Origin: Parietaria judaica
Taxonomy: Eukaryota; Streptophyta; Magnoliopsida; Rosales; Urticaceae
Direction: 5' to 3'
Assembly (NCBI GenBank): GCA_954871525.1
Contig: OX940862.1
Location: 36,758,232 to 36,822,231, forward strand
Length of the DNA: 64,000 bases
The position numbers and the translations under genes are program-made. Shown piece after piece: positions 45,610-56,979 of the stretch (position 1 is the first letter of the stretch; each line of letters opens with the position of its first letter). The notes below the pieces were generated by a model. It ran no database searches. It was not told the DNA's origin and saw only the letters and a program-made list of their open reading frames with translations.

Positions 45610-47215
45610 AAAGGACCAAAGTGCAAAGAGATAAAAATAAATCCCACCATCCATATAATGTTGTATACACACTCAAACGACAAGCTGGTGACTTCTTTAT
45701 GAAGTTCAAACCTTCGAGTCCGAACCAAAGAACAAAGAAAAGAAATTAAAATGAGAGCTCGAAGGCTCCACACAGTGTTCCGAAAGTTCGCCGCAACCAA
45801 TGTCCGAGTTCGCAGTTTTGTCATCGCCGCTGTTCGCCGGAGATACGCCGTTATTGCAGTTCCGTCGTCGCCGATGCTCTTCGGAGATTCGCCGTTGCTC
45901 GAGGTTCGTCGTCGCTGCTGATTCAGAGGAGCATCACCGTCATGTCGTGAATGGGCTGATCATCGTTACACTGTGATGGGCCGAGCTCCACAACCAAAGA
46001 AGCCCATGAACAACAAAGATGAGAATACGATTGAAGATACAGTATTATTGGAATTTCAGTTGGAGATTTTTATGGAAATATTTATTTTATTTTTATTGCG
46101 AGAATCAAATCGTGTTTTAGATTCGTTAGGGTTAGAAGCAGTATATAAATAGCTTGATTATTATCAGAAAAGGGTAGTCGATTTGAGGAGGAGAGTTCGT
46201 TCTTGGAGAGGCAGAGTCGATTTGGGAGAACCAGGAGCTGCTCTTCATGCTTTCTGGTTTTATTATTCCTTCTCTCGGTGAAACGATGAACGTGATCGGC
46301 TAAGTCTCTAATTAGTTTGAGTTTCTGACATTATGATTCAATAAATCTGTGAGGTATTATTTTGTTCAGTTATCAATCCGTGAATATCGATCTCGTTATT
46401 TAGAATTATATTATGTTATCAACGATACCACTTTTCCGATTTATGTCAATTTCAATTGTCGGATTACGTTAATTTAGCAATTGTGTCATTGTGATAGGTG
46501 ATAGTGATTTAATCGTTACCATGATATTATTATAGACTTCAAATAAGTACATCGACTGTATTTTCGAAGTTTATATACCGTTAATTAATAGACTCGTCGT
46601 ACTTGTCTTTTGATTGTTGAACGCACGTTTTGTTAGTTTGCTACGCGGTTAGTGAAATAGCGAAACAGGTAAAGGAGATCGGCTGAATTAAATATTACCG
46701 CGGTGTTTTATTGTTCAGTTTTATTGAAGTATTCTAAATATTAATGCTGCTTAGATTTTAAATTCAGTTACGTTTGATTGGATTATCTCTGAGTTAGGTT
46801 TGATTTAATTGCATTTCAATCGAATTAAATAATCTTAAGGAATACGTTAATCGGTAAGATATTTGGTAGGTTGAAGAACAAATTTATGTCGATGATCCAA
46901 TGAATTGAATCATTGGTGGAAGTTACTCATGTCAATTGTGTCTCATATTATTTTCTCACATTTTTCTCTCCTTTTATTTACTTATTCTCTCAAACTAAAA
47001 ATCCCCCCCTTTACTTCGTTTTTATTATTTTTGCAACGTATATTGGAAAACTCTTCGTGGGATCGACCCGTACTTACACTACTACGTAAGTTTTGCAAGT
47101 TACGGTTTTTATTAGTAATTTGGGTTGCATACGACAGCACATCAAATATATACTCTGCATATTTATATATAATACAAGGCAATCAATATGACATGTACTG
47201 ATAGAAGGAATTAAT
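45610..47215 (+). other. Retroelement-like non-coding remnant
   Basis: Contains a plus-strand TATA element (AGTATATAAATAGC, about 46140) with a purine-rich leader. An AT-rich section follows, ending with CTTCGTGGGATCGACCCGTA (about 47055), a phrase common at the end of plant LTR/leader sequences. GTTCGCCG-rich words occur at 45785-45915. No coding domain seen. Confidence 0.35.
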
Positions 47216-47226
47216 TCCACGCATGA

Positions 47227-47228
<2 letters not shown>

Positions 47229-47280
<52 letters not shown>
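47229..47280. repeat. (TA)n microsatellite
   Basis: About 25 TA units. Confidence 0.95.
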
Positions 47281-47282
<2 letters not shown>

Positions 47283-47462
47283 ATTCAAGCTTTAAGATTA
47301 TTGGGTATATTTCTATACATGATGATATACGAGAAACATATTATAGAAAAAACAGTAGCGAATACATTCGATGATACTTATCGGAAGAATCTTGGATTGA
47401 CGAGCACCGGCTTGTCGTTTTGAACCGGAAAAAGGTTCTTGATATCCTGTAAAACATAAAAC

Positions 47463-48023
47463 TGTTAGGGATTCCCAAGACGCGTTGGACGCTCTCCTTA
47501 AAGCTTGATTCGCCTCCTCTACGTGCTTTAGGTTCGTTAGGTAATAGCTTCCCAAGATATAACGGGATGACCGAGAACTCCGTAGCACTTCGAAGTTCAC
47601 CGGCGAACTGAACCTTCTTGAACTCCGTTACCGAAAGACTCACCATATAAATCGTTGGGAAGCATATGAAAGATTGAACTTGCGGAATGGAAAACTGGGA
47701 AGCAAGTTCATAAAGAGTGAGGATTTTCCTAAAGCATTTCGACTGTGGTGTGTCGAATGGGTTCGAGGTCACCTCAATTTATAGATGCGGGAAGGAGACA
47801 ATGAATTGATTACCAATAAATTCTATAACTGTTAATAATAAATTGCAATTAGCTCTAAACGTATTAAATTGAATTCAATATTCATCACGGTCATAACCGT
47901 GTTACGTAACATTTGAACGTCGGAACAAATCCTGATAATTAAATAGACCGTTCGTCTCGAGTGTTCGACATTTCGACCCGCTCGACGCTATCTCAAATTT
48001 ATTAAATTGCAATTATTTCCAAC
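47463..48023 (-). mobile_element. LTR-like segment abutting the NB-LRR fragment
   Basis: Ends ATTTCCAACA at 48023 (minus-strand start TGTTGGAAAT) and may begin at TGTTAGGGATTCCC (47463). A minus-strand TATA element (CATCTATAAATTGAGG) lies near 47785. Target duplication not found. It directly joins leucine-rich-repeat coding sequence at 48024. Confidence 0.4.
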
Positions 48024-48302
48024 ATGCAAATACTCAGGCTTGATCGATATCATGAGCTTGAGGAGTTACCAAGAGGTTTAAGGAAATCGGTAAGCCTTAG
48101 AACTTTGATGGTGACAACAAATCAAACGAACTTTCCAGAGAACGGGATCGGACGCTTGAAATCATTATGCAGTCTGACGATCATGGGATGTGAAAACTTA
48201 AGATGATGATCTGAGATATTGTACCACATTGCATAATCTTTTTCTACTTTCATGCGAGAAACTTGACTTCGGATGCACAGGTGGAACTACGTTGATTGGG
48301 AC
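48024..48302 (+). pseudogene. NB-LRR disease-resistance gene fragment (LRR part)
   Basis: Reads MQILRLDRYHELEELPRGL, then LRTLMVTTNQTNFPENGIGR and LKSLCSLTIMGCENL. After a frame change comes DDDLRYCTTLHNLFLLSCEK. The spacing and the words ELEELPRGLRK and SLTIMGCENL are typical of the LRRs of CC-type NB-LRR immune receptors. The fragment is cut on the left by an LTR-like end and on the right by a PIF/Harbinger element at 48303. Only about 90 residues remain. Confidence 0.75.
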
Positions 48303-48617
48303 TAAGACCAACTCCATCCCACAACTTCATTTTTTACACTATTTTGCAGTATATGTCACATCAAACACTACCTCATCTCTATTCATACTCCATTTTTTAC
48401 ACCAAATTGATATATTAATCTTATATTCAATTTTCTCTTATTTATCTAAATACCCTTATATTTATTTAGTATCTTTCACTTATATCACTTATTTTTTGTT
48501 TAAACAAAATATAATTTCATAAAATAATTCAAATATATAAATACACACAAACTTATATTAATATTTTTTTAAATAAAATGACAATACAACATAATAAATA
48601 AATAAAATAAACTACAA

Positions 48618-48800
48618 TTATGCATCAGAATTAGAATATTCCTCACACAAATGGTCGATCAGGGCATTTCGGAGTGCGATATGTGCATCTTTGTCTCTTA
48701 TTGTTCTGTAGCGAGTGAAAAACTCTTGAAACCGTGTACCATCATTCTCTGCTAGATCAACCTCCACTGGTGGTGTTTCTATGTCAACTTCAATGGGCAC
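48618..48800 (-). pseudogene. PIF/Harbinger transposase, C-terminal remnant
   Basis: The last 60 residues: TPPVEVDLAENDGTRFQEFF, TRYRTIRDKDAHIALRNALI, DHLCEEYSNSDA. The 'F-x-RYR-x-IRD-x-x-x-H-x-x-L-x-x-x-LI-x-HL' ending is characteristic of plant PIF-type transposases (HARBI1-related nuclease). The catalytic DDE part is absent; upstream the sequence passes into a short duplicated segment (48805-48930). Confidence 0.75.
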
Positions 48801-48804
48801 GTTG

Positions 48805-48932
48805 AGATTCCGGATAAGTGGTGACAGTGAGTAGTCACATCACCTCAGAGCCAGTTTGGGAAGCGTGAGATTCCGGATAAATGGTGACATTGAGTGGTCA
48901 CATCACGTTAGAGCCGGTTTGTGAAGCGTGTG
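48805..48932. repeat. Two-copy tandem repeat, about 68 bp
   Basis: GCGTGAGATTCCGGATAA, TGGTGACA and GTCACATCACCTCAGAGCC (48797-48865) recur at 48864-48932 with few changes. Inside the PIF/Harbinger element. Confidence 0.75.
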
Positions 48933-49024
48933 ATTCTTGATGAGTTTTTGCTATATATAGTATCTTCCATAAGTTGTGTGTTTCATCCAAATTTTTTTGC
49001 CAACAAACAAAACTTTACATCAAA

Positions 49025-49965
49025 ATGTCTATCCAAGCTTCTGGATACTCTCATGAAGAAGACAGACTTCTTTGTCGAGTTTACATGGAGATTGCTCAAG
49101 ACCCCATAATCGGCATTTGCCAATCATCTGATAGTTTTTGGAGTCGTATTGAAGATAACTACAACAATGAAAAAAAAACAACTTCGGAGACGCGTTCAAA
49201 GCGATCAATTCAGTCCCGGATCCAATTAATTGAGAAAGCTTGAAGAAAAATGCATGCATGCATTCGACAAATTGAGAGCAGAAATCTGAGTGGTGCATCA
49301 ACTGAAGATATTGTGAGTATTTTAGTTTTTGTATCCTCTATTTAATTTTACGTAATTGTAATTTGTTTAGTCGATCTGCACATGGATCAAGCTAAAGTGT
49401 TGCTTGGAGAAGATGTAAATTTCAAGAAAGGATGGAAGTTTGATCATGTGTGGAACATCATTAAGAATTTTGAAAAATTTGAAGATGGATGCTCAAGTAC
49501 CAAACAAACATCTCGAGGTTCATGTTCTCTTTCAGAATCCGAACAACAAACTCTTGAATCGGTTAGACAATCATCTTCTTATGAGCGACCTATTTGAGAT
49601 AAAAAAGCCAAACTAAAAAAGAAATTGGATGACAACGTATCGTCCTCTATTAGGATGGTTGATGAAAAAAATGATTTAATTCTTGAGGAAATGAGACAGG
49701 CAAAGGAAATGAGGGAACGCCTACTGGTAAGTATAAATGAGACTAATAAGCTGAAAAAATCAAGGAAGACAATAAAATAATGAAAATGAATTTAGATGCA
49801 ATATCGGATCCTGGTGTTCGTGCATTTTGGGGAGCTGAACAAGCCAGGGTTTTACGAGAGAGAGAGGAAGAACAACGACCTCAAACACCATTTCCTAATT
49901 CCGGTTCATATTCACAATATTTCACCGGTCTTGGAGGATCCGACGCTAATTTTCCCGAGTATTAG
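49025..49965 (+). pseudogene. PIF/Harbinger ORF1: trihelix/NAM-associated protein, broken
   Basis: DNA-binding accessory protein of PIF/Harbinger elements. Starts MSIQASGYSHEEDRLLCRVY, with a Myb/trihelix-like part (EEDRLLCRVYMEIAQDPIIG, SSDSFWSRIEDNYNN, KRSIQSRIQLIEKA). A TGA (49241-49243) follows, then RKMHACIRQIESRNLSGAS. After an intron (about 49311 on) comes the NAM-associated C-terminal domain (FKKGWKFDHVWNIIKNFEKF, a Lys-rich coiled region and EEMRQAKEMRERLLVS). Further in-frame stops (TGA after ERPI at 49595-49597; TAA near 49780) break it. The final stretch with ALFWGAEQARVLREREEEQ-like sequence (true words DPGVRAFWGAEQARVL) is typical of the family's C-terminus. Confidence 0.7.
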
Positions 49966-50468
49966 TTTATGTGTTGTAATTTTATTCCTAATTTTATTTT
50001 GTCGTAATGTGTTTCTTATTACGTTAATGTCTTTTTTTTTATCTTTATTTTCAATTTCGACGTTATTGTAATGTTTTCTTTCGGTATTAATATTATTGTT
50101 ATTATCTTTTGGTATTAATATTCTAAAAATATTGTAGTGTTTTAAATATTAATATGATAAATTTATAATTAAAAATAAAAAAATATAATTAATAATTTTA
50201 AGAATAAATATGATATAATTTTACAAATAAGTGTGAATATGTTAACTACACATTTTAGAAGGACCAAAATGTAAAAAAAAAAGATTTTTGAGTAATGAAC
50301 AGTGCCGCGCCAAATATGGCATGGCACTGTAGCTCCACGCCAAAATGGCGTTGAATATGCAGTATGAATGCACATTAACCCCTACTGCATATTGCTGAAA
50401 TGCAGTATGAATGCACATTAACCCCTACTGCATATTGTTGAAATGCAGTACTACTGCAGTTGGTCTAA

Positions 50469-52325
50469 ATATAATATTTAATATTTATTATAATATTTAA
50501 GTTTGTATTTCGATTTTGAATTTATTATGTAAGTTCAATAGTAAAAAAAAAACAATTGAGCCCCCCTTCTTCTGAATCCTAGTTCCGCCTATGGTCGCAT
50601 TGATAGTTGATTTCACTGTTTTTTGTTTGCTAACAATGCTATTTTGTACGTGGGAGAACTTCAATTGAGTTATTATTTCATTGTTTTTTTTTACGTATAT
50701 AATTGTTTTTTTTATTATTTATTCTTATAAGCTCTGATGAGTCGGTTTTATACCGATAATTTGAGTACTTTCTCTTAGCGTTTTGTTTATCCAAGAGCCA
50801 TTTAATGTGTTTCTTTTAGTGTTTTTGTTTGTTTTAGGAGTTACATGAGTGGATTGTGATTTAATTGAAGATCAAGATGAATCGAGTCATTTGGACGAAG
50901 TTTTACATGCCCGAAAATCCGAAATTGACGAATACAGGCAGCAGCTTGGTGCCGTGGCACAGCTTTTCCGGTGCCCCAGCAAGAACCTCAGATTTCACGC
51001 GATGCCCCAGCACAGCTTTTCCGGTGCCCCAGCACCACTGTTTCGCGAATTAGGATTTTTTTATCCTAATCTTAACCTAATGAGGAGGCTATATAAGGGA
51101 ATCATAAAGAGGGATTAAGGGACGAATTTTGGTAGAGAAAAACATCACAAGAGGCTAGGAAACGCGAAGAACGCCAGTGGAGATCGGGTTTTTCAAAGAA
51201 GAACGGTGGAGACGAAGAGCTTCAGAGATTCTCTCCATTAGTATCATCATCCTTTGCTGAATTTATTTCTCCATAATGTTTACCTTTGTGATTTGTTTAT
51301 GCTCTAGATTCATTATGAGCTAAACCGGTCATAGGATCGCAATCTAAACTCACATGTAGCTCGTTTTGAATTATCGTTTCTTTGATTAATGACAATTGCT
51401 TAAGTTTGTTTATTCTATCATTTGCTTATTGCTTTTAATTTCTTGATCACCAATTAAATTGATTTGGTAAACCTTAGGAACTTTGGGAAAATGAAATTTG
51501 TGTTTATCCGTAGATAGGATGAAACATGATCTATGATGGAAATCTTGAGCTTATGTAGGATAGGAATATACGTATGTAACATGTGTAACCCGTTAAGAAC
51601 ACATGCTTAATGAATCGTTCGTAATTTAATTCACATAGGAATATAGTGAGTTAGTTAGGAAAGATAACTTGAATTGAATATCGGAAGAGTTCTTTTTGAT
51701 GCATTAGGGGTCTTGGTTAACAACTTGTAGCAATTTAATAATCAAATGAATTATATAAAAAATCGGGTGAAGTGTTGAGGAAAGATTGTGATCCTATATT
51801 TCTCTATTTGTCCAAAGCTCTCAATTTTAGTCTTTATTTTCATTAGTTAATTTAATTAATCGTATTACAATTATTAATTGTTTAGATAAAATTAAGGTGA
51901 CAAAAGACTAGTAGTTAGCGAAACTAATCGTAACAATTCTCCGTGGGATCAATTTTTCTTATCATCATATTACTTGTTTTCGATACGTATACTTGCGTAG
52001 AAAATCCACAATAAGCTCCATCTCTTTTTGAATATTATATTAGTTATACGAGATTTTCTCCATCTTATACTTAAAAATATCAGATTATCGAGCATAAACA
52101 ACAGGATATTTGTGAAAAAAAGTAACACAAAGTTCCGAATTTTAAATTTAATTTCTCGTGGCAAAACAACCAAAAAAAATTCAGCCGTAAGAAGTTTGGG
52201 AGCTAGCTAGGGAATAACCTTTTTTTTTCTTCATATTTGGAACTTTTTTCCACGGCAAGATCTTTTTCGGTTTTTTTAAATTTCTGTCGCGACAAAATGA
52301 AACTTGGAATATCGTTGTATAAGGA
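50469..52325. other. Retroelement-derived non-coding sequence
   Basis: A plus-strand promoter-like stretch GAGGCTATATAAGGGAATC (about 51085) is followed by a purine-rich leader and ends with TTCTCCGTGGGATCAATTTT (about 51935). This resembles an LTR plus leader. CACAGCTTTTCCGGTGCCCC is directly repeated at 50957 and 51009. No protein domain recognised. Confidence 0.35.
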
Positions 52326-52326
52326 G

Positions 52327-53213
52327 TTACTTAGTGGTATCTTCGGATTTAACTCCCACCCCAAGAGCCGTGCCTGAGGGGAGGCGGAGTAGGCGCACGC
52401 CTTTAGTAAAAAAAAATCTCAAATTTAGGGGCCCCCAAAAGTCAAATTTAAGGGCCCCCCAATATCACATAATTTTTTTTAAGAAAAGCAAGACTCTTTT
52501 AAATTAAATTTAGGGGCTTGCAAAAATTAAATTTAAGGGCCTCAATATCACATATTTTTTATAAAAAAAATACTAGACTCTTTTAAATTAATTAATATTA
52601 ATATTACTTGAATTAAATTTAGGGGGCCCCAAAAAAATAATTAATATTAATATTACTTAAATTAAACTTAGTGGCCCAAAAAAATTAATTCATATTACTT
52701 AACTCTAATAAATGGGCCCCTACCTAATTCTCCAATTAATAAGGGCCTCTAAATTATTAAATATCACTTAACTTGATATAATATAGAGAAACAAAATTAG
52801 AGACTGATGTGATAGATGCTTCAGAGATTGCAAGTGAATTGAAAACAAAGCTAAATTTCATATACTAAGATAGACTAAGAGGTTTAGGTACATTGTGTAT
52901 CAAAAATAACATGGTCGAGAAACTCCATTATGCAGACTTGATTAGCACTTTTTCTTCTAAAAATGCTAGAACCGTCTTATTTGAATTTATTTTATTATAT
53001 AAATATTGTATATATTTTTGTATCAAAATTAATTTTTGAAATAATGGTAAGGGGGCCCCAAAATTCTCCTCGCCTAAGGCCCCGAAAATCTCAGGCACGG
53101 CCCTGCCCACCCCCATGGTGACTCGAACTCAAGACCTCTAATGTCTTAAGTGATGTACTTGTTATCACTAGACCAAGCACATCTTGTCTACTTAGTGGTA
53201 CTTTCCCTTTCCC
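52327..53213 (-). mobile_element. tRNA-derived SINE, split by a hAT element
   Basis: On the minus strand an A-box-like TGGTCTAGTGATA (about 53174-53162) and a B-box-like GAGTTCGAGTC (about 53127-53117) lie at tRNA-like distance. They are followed by ACCATGGGGGTGGG and, beyond the hAT insertion, AGTTAAATCCGAAG. Direct repeats of TACTTAGTGGTA at about 52328 and 53199 flank it and fit a SINE target duplication. The 5' part resembles a tRNA but cannot fold as a complete tRNA, so it is not called a tRNA gene. Confidence 0.6.
52363..53105. mobile_element. hAT-type non-autonomous element, 743 bp
   Basis: Inverted ends AAGAGCCGTGCCTGAG (52363) and CAGGGCCGTGCCTGAG (inverse of the end at 53105). Exact 8-bp target duplications CCCACCCC lie at 52355-52362 and 53106-53113; the 8-bp duplication and CAGGG ends identify hAT. 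The inside is AT-rich with repeated AATTTA.GGGGCCC words and no transposase. It is inserted inside the SINE. Confidence 0.8.
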
Positions 53214-53596
53214 TCTCCATTTGGACATAAATTTTATTTTGTTGATCGCCAACATATTGATCATTTCGCGATGCAGGGAAGGAGATGAATGGTGTAAAAT
53301 ATTCCTAGTCCATCAAGTTCGCATGGAAGATTAAGAACTTCTCGACTATCAATACCGAGAAGCTCTATTCTGATGTTTCCACCGGAGGAGACCACAAATG
53401 ACGAGTAAATTAACGTCCTTTTTTAATCTTATAATAGACCATGTAGTACTAGTTTAATTCTTTAACATGATCATTAATCTCATTTGAGCTGAAATGGATA
53501 GGAGAATACTAATCTACCCGAAAGGACGCAATTACGATAATATTCTTTCGATCTTTTCGATTCGGCGACGTTGCATGATGGCTGGACTAGACGTGT

Positions 53597-54007
53597 TGTT
53601 GTGATGTTTCGGGGTCGGATACCTGCGGATTACGGATAGTATACTAGCATATATGTATACCTGCGGATTAAGGATAGTATACTAGCATATATTTATATAT
53701 AGCCTCCGTGGCTCAAATCCCAAACAATCAATCGACGGAAATATAAAAGATGAAGACAAGAGAATTTACCCAGGTTCGGACCAAATCAAATGTCCTACTT
53801 CCTGCAAGGAGAGCGGTTTCACTAATCAAATCAATCCGAGATTACAAAGATTACAAGCACTCAAAGCTTTCTCTTTTCTCTCTATGATTCTCTCTCAAGA
53901 AGTTTTCACACCTTATTCTATCTCACTCTTCCTTCATAAAACTAAAATGCTAGACTTTATAAACACCCACAAATGGGACCCACTTATTTTAAAGCCACAT
54001 CATCACA
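53597..54007 (-). repeat. Copia 3' LTR
   Basis: 411 bp. Contains two tandem copies of a 38-bp unit with ACCTGCGGATTA.GGATAGTA and TACTAGCATATAT at its outer end. Confidence 0.92.
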
Positions 54008-54083
54008 AATTTCCACCTTGGCTTTAAGAAGAATCGAGAACCACTCTGAGAACCTTCGTCAAAACCGCTCTCCGTCTTCTCCT

Positions 54084-55486
54084 CTAGTTGCTTAACTTTG
54101 CGACGTTGACCAAGTCGCAACAATGTCGAAACTTGATCCCCTTCACCGGCTTTGTAGCCATATCCGTCGGATTGTCGTCTGTCTGAACTTTCTTAACAAT
54201 TACGGACCCCTCCACGACAACATCTCGAATGAAGTGTAGCTTTATGTCGATATGATTCGTCCGCTGATGCAACATTTAATTCTTGGTCAAGTGTATCGCG
54301 CCTTGATTATCACAAAGTAACTCCACCTCATTTTGTGCAATCCCGAATTTGCCGATCAATCCCTTTAACCAAAGAGATTCCTTCACGCCTTCCGTCCCGA
54401 CGATATATTCGGCCTCCGTCGTAGAAAGTGCTACCACCGATTGCAATTGTGCTTTCCAGCTCACCGCAAAACCAAATAAAGTGAATACATACCCGGTCAA
54501 CGACCGTCTTTTGTCCAAGCCACCCGCAAAATTGGCATCCACAAAGCCTCTCAATTTTGCTTGATCTTCATTCACCCGCTTATACAGTAGACCAACGGCA
54601 CTCGCATAGGGAACCCGCTCCATACTCGCCTTATCCTCCTTGGTCTTCGGCGATATTCTCGCGGAAAGTTGGAAATGACCGCCAAAGGTGTTTGGACCGC
54701 CTTTGCCTCCAACATCCCGAACTTAGCCACCACTTTTCGAAGATAATCACGTTGCAACAAAGATAAGACACCGCGTCTCCTATCCCGCGTGATCTCCATC
54801 CCCAATATTTTCTTGGCCGGTCTCATGTTCTTCATTTCAAACTCACTACCCAAAAGCTGTTTCACTTTGTCGACTTCATTCTTGTTCTTTGACGCTATAA
54901 ACATGTCGTCAACATATAGCAACAAGAATACTTCACAACTATCAACCCGCTTGACATAAACACAACTATTAAAGTTGCTTCGTGAGAACCCATTTCGCAC
55001 CATTAACTCGTCAAATCTCAAGTACCATTGTCTCGGGGATTGTTTCAAGCCATAAAGAGATTTCCTAAGAAGGCACACTTTATCTTCATATCCAACCTTA
55101 ATAAATCCTTCCGGTTGAGCCATTAAGATTCTCTCATTAAGATTCCCATGAAGAAACGCGGTCTTTACATCCATTTGCTCAAGCTCCAAGTCAAATTGAT
55201 TTACTATAGCAAGCAAAACCCGAATAGATGTATGTTTCACCACGGGGGAATAGATTTCGCTGAAGTCGACCCCTTCTCTTTGCGTGAACTCCTTAGCCAC
55301 CAATCTCGCCTTACACTTCGGCTTCTCAAACCCAACAATGCCTTCCTTCCACTTGAAAACCCATTTACAACTAATAACCCGTTGATTCTTAGGCTTGTCC
55401 ACAAGTACCCATGTCTCATTCTTGTCGAGCAATGTCATTTCTTCGTTCAATGCAAACTTCCGTAACTCTTTATCTTTGCCCATCAC
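54084..55486 (-). pseudogene. Copia reverse transcriptase and RNase H, broken
   Basis: Reverse transcriptase copies the element RNA to DNA and RNase H removes the RNA strand. Seen: ALNEEMTLLDKNETWVLVDK, VISCKWVFKWKEG, QMDVKTAFLHGNLNE, LRKSLYGLKQSPRQWY and the active-site LLLYVDDMFIA; then (in another frame, after a break near 54650) RNase H with FVDANFAGGLDKRRSLTGYV, STTEAEYIV and CDNQGAIHLTKN. Stops and frame changes occur near 54640-54660 and at the end of the RNase H frame (54276). All known catalytic motifs are recognisable but not in one frame. Confidence 0.85.
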
Positions 55487-56979
55487 CGCTTCCCGATCCG
55501 ATCACGGTTCCGAGTCTTCTAACTCCTCCGCGGCAACCATTGCATAAGCAACTAGATCGGAGTAACCATACTTTTTCGAAGCTCGGGTTTCTCTTCTACA
55601 CCGGTCTCTTGCTAATTAATATGAGTCTAGGCTTCTATCCGGAACTTCACCGCCTTCCTTTTCAATTTCTTCTAAGTGACCACTACCACTAGCCTCGCCT
55701 TTATCATCCAACTCGTCACTACATCTTCCCAATAACTCCACCTCAATTTCGGCTCTTTCCTTAGCTAACCCCACGCTATCCTTAGCCCCCACGCTATCCT
55801 TAGCCTCTTGAGTCGCCATTGTCATGTAGTAGTCGGTCTCTCTAAAGACAACATCCCGGCTAACGACACATTTTGATGCTTCGTCATCTTTATACCAAAG
55901 CTTCCAACCCTTCATGCCCTCGGGGTATCCGACAAACATACACTTCTTTGCTCGTGGATCAAGTTTTCCTTCTCTTTGGTGCATGTACACAACGCAACCA
56001 AATACCTTCAAGTTGTCGAGCTTCGGTGGAGAACCATTCCACACTTCTTCCGGTGTCTTGCAATTCAACGCAACCGATGGATATCAGTTTATCAAGTAAG
56101 TCGCCGTATTCACGGATTCCCCCCAAAACCTCTTCGGTAAGCTGGCCTCGAATAACATACATCGCACCCTCTTAAGAAGTGTCCGATTCATCCGCTCCGC
56201 AAGTCCATTTTGTTGTGGGGTTTTCCGAACGGTCTTGTGCCTAACCATTCCTTCATCCTTGATGAACCGGTTGAACTAATCACCTAAATACTCCAAACCA
56301 TTGTCCGTTCGAAGCTTCTTGATTTTTCTCACCATTTGTTTTTTACCATCTTCTTCCATTCTTTTAACTTTCCAAAAGCTTCATCTTTATGCTTCAAGAT
56401 GTAGACCCAAACTTTCCGAGAACAATCGTCGATGAACGTGATGAAATACCGGCCTCCCCCTAGAGTTCTTGTCCTCGGCCCCCACAAATCCGAGTGCACA
56501 TAACTCAATGTCACCCGTGTCACTTCCACGGACCGTGTAAACTTCACTCTTGTGGTCTTGTCGTAGAAACAATTTTCACAAAACTCCAAGTCACCAAATT
56601 TGTCACCCCCAAATAAACCTTGCTTTCTCAACTTCTTCAAACCTCTAGCACTCACGTGACCCAACCTCTTGTGCCAAAGGCTCGACAAAGATGTCTATCG
56701 CAGCTCCATAACCGCCGCCGCTTCACCGACTACGGTTCTACCTTGAAGAATGTAGATGTTACGCTCTCTAAATCCATTCAACACAACTAGAGAACCCTTC
56801 TTGATCGTCAAGACATTATTTTCACCTTTCCAAGAATAACCATGTTGGTCCAAATATCCAAGTAAAATAAGGTTTCTTTGTAACCCCGGGACATGTCGTA
56901 CCTCCGTCAAAATCCGCTTCATTCCATCGTGTGCCTTAATTCGCACCGTACCGATTCCCACCACTTTACATGGAAAGCC
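55487..56979 (-). pseudogene. Copia integrase region and end of protease, broken
   Basis: From 56979 leftwards: VGIGTVRIKAHDGMKRILTE and VRHVPGLQRNLILLGYLD (end of protease/start of integrase), then the HHCC zinc site (LWHKRLGHVSARGLKKLRKQ, FCENCFYDKT) and the catalytic core start (YVHSDLWGPRTR, FITFIDDCSRKVWVYIL). Beyond a stop (56329-56331) coding resumes with NCKTPEEVWNGSPPKLDNLK and VFGCVVYMHQREGKLDPRAK (GKLDPRAKKCMFVGYP is the usual integrase tail). Several stops and frame changes break it (about 56690, 56330, 56070, 55615). Confidence 0.8.

Larger units (their letters stand above)
48306..50465. mobile_element. PIF/Harbinger-like DNA transposon, defective
   Basis: Ends GACCAACTCCATCCCAC at 48306 and, inverted, GACCAACTGCAGTAG ending at 50465. 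3-bp TAA duplications lie at 48303-48305 and 50466-50468, as expected for PIF/Harbinger. It carries remnants of both standard genes: a C-terminal transposase piece (minus strand) and the Myb/NAM-associated accessory protein (plus strand). It is inserted in the NB-LRR fragment. Much of the transposase is missing, so it is non-autonomous. Confidence 0.8.

Noticed and set aside
47341..47772. 143-residue minus-strand frame
   Set aside because: It lies downstream of a TATA element inside an LTR-like segment and matches no known protein; more likely leader sequence than a gene.
53110..53180. Possible tRNA gene (A- and B-box-like words)
   Set aside because: No complete cloverleaf can be drawn, the 3' half is interrupted by a hAT element and direct repeats flank the unit; a tRNA-derived SINE explains it better.
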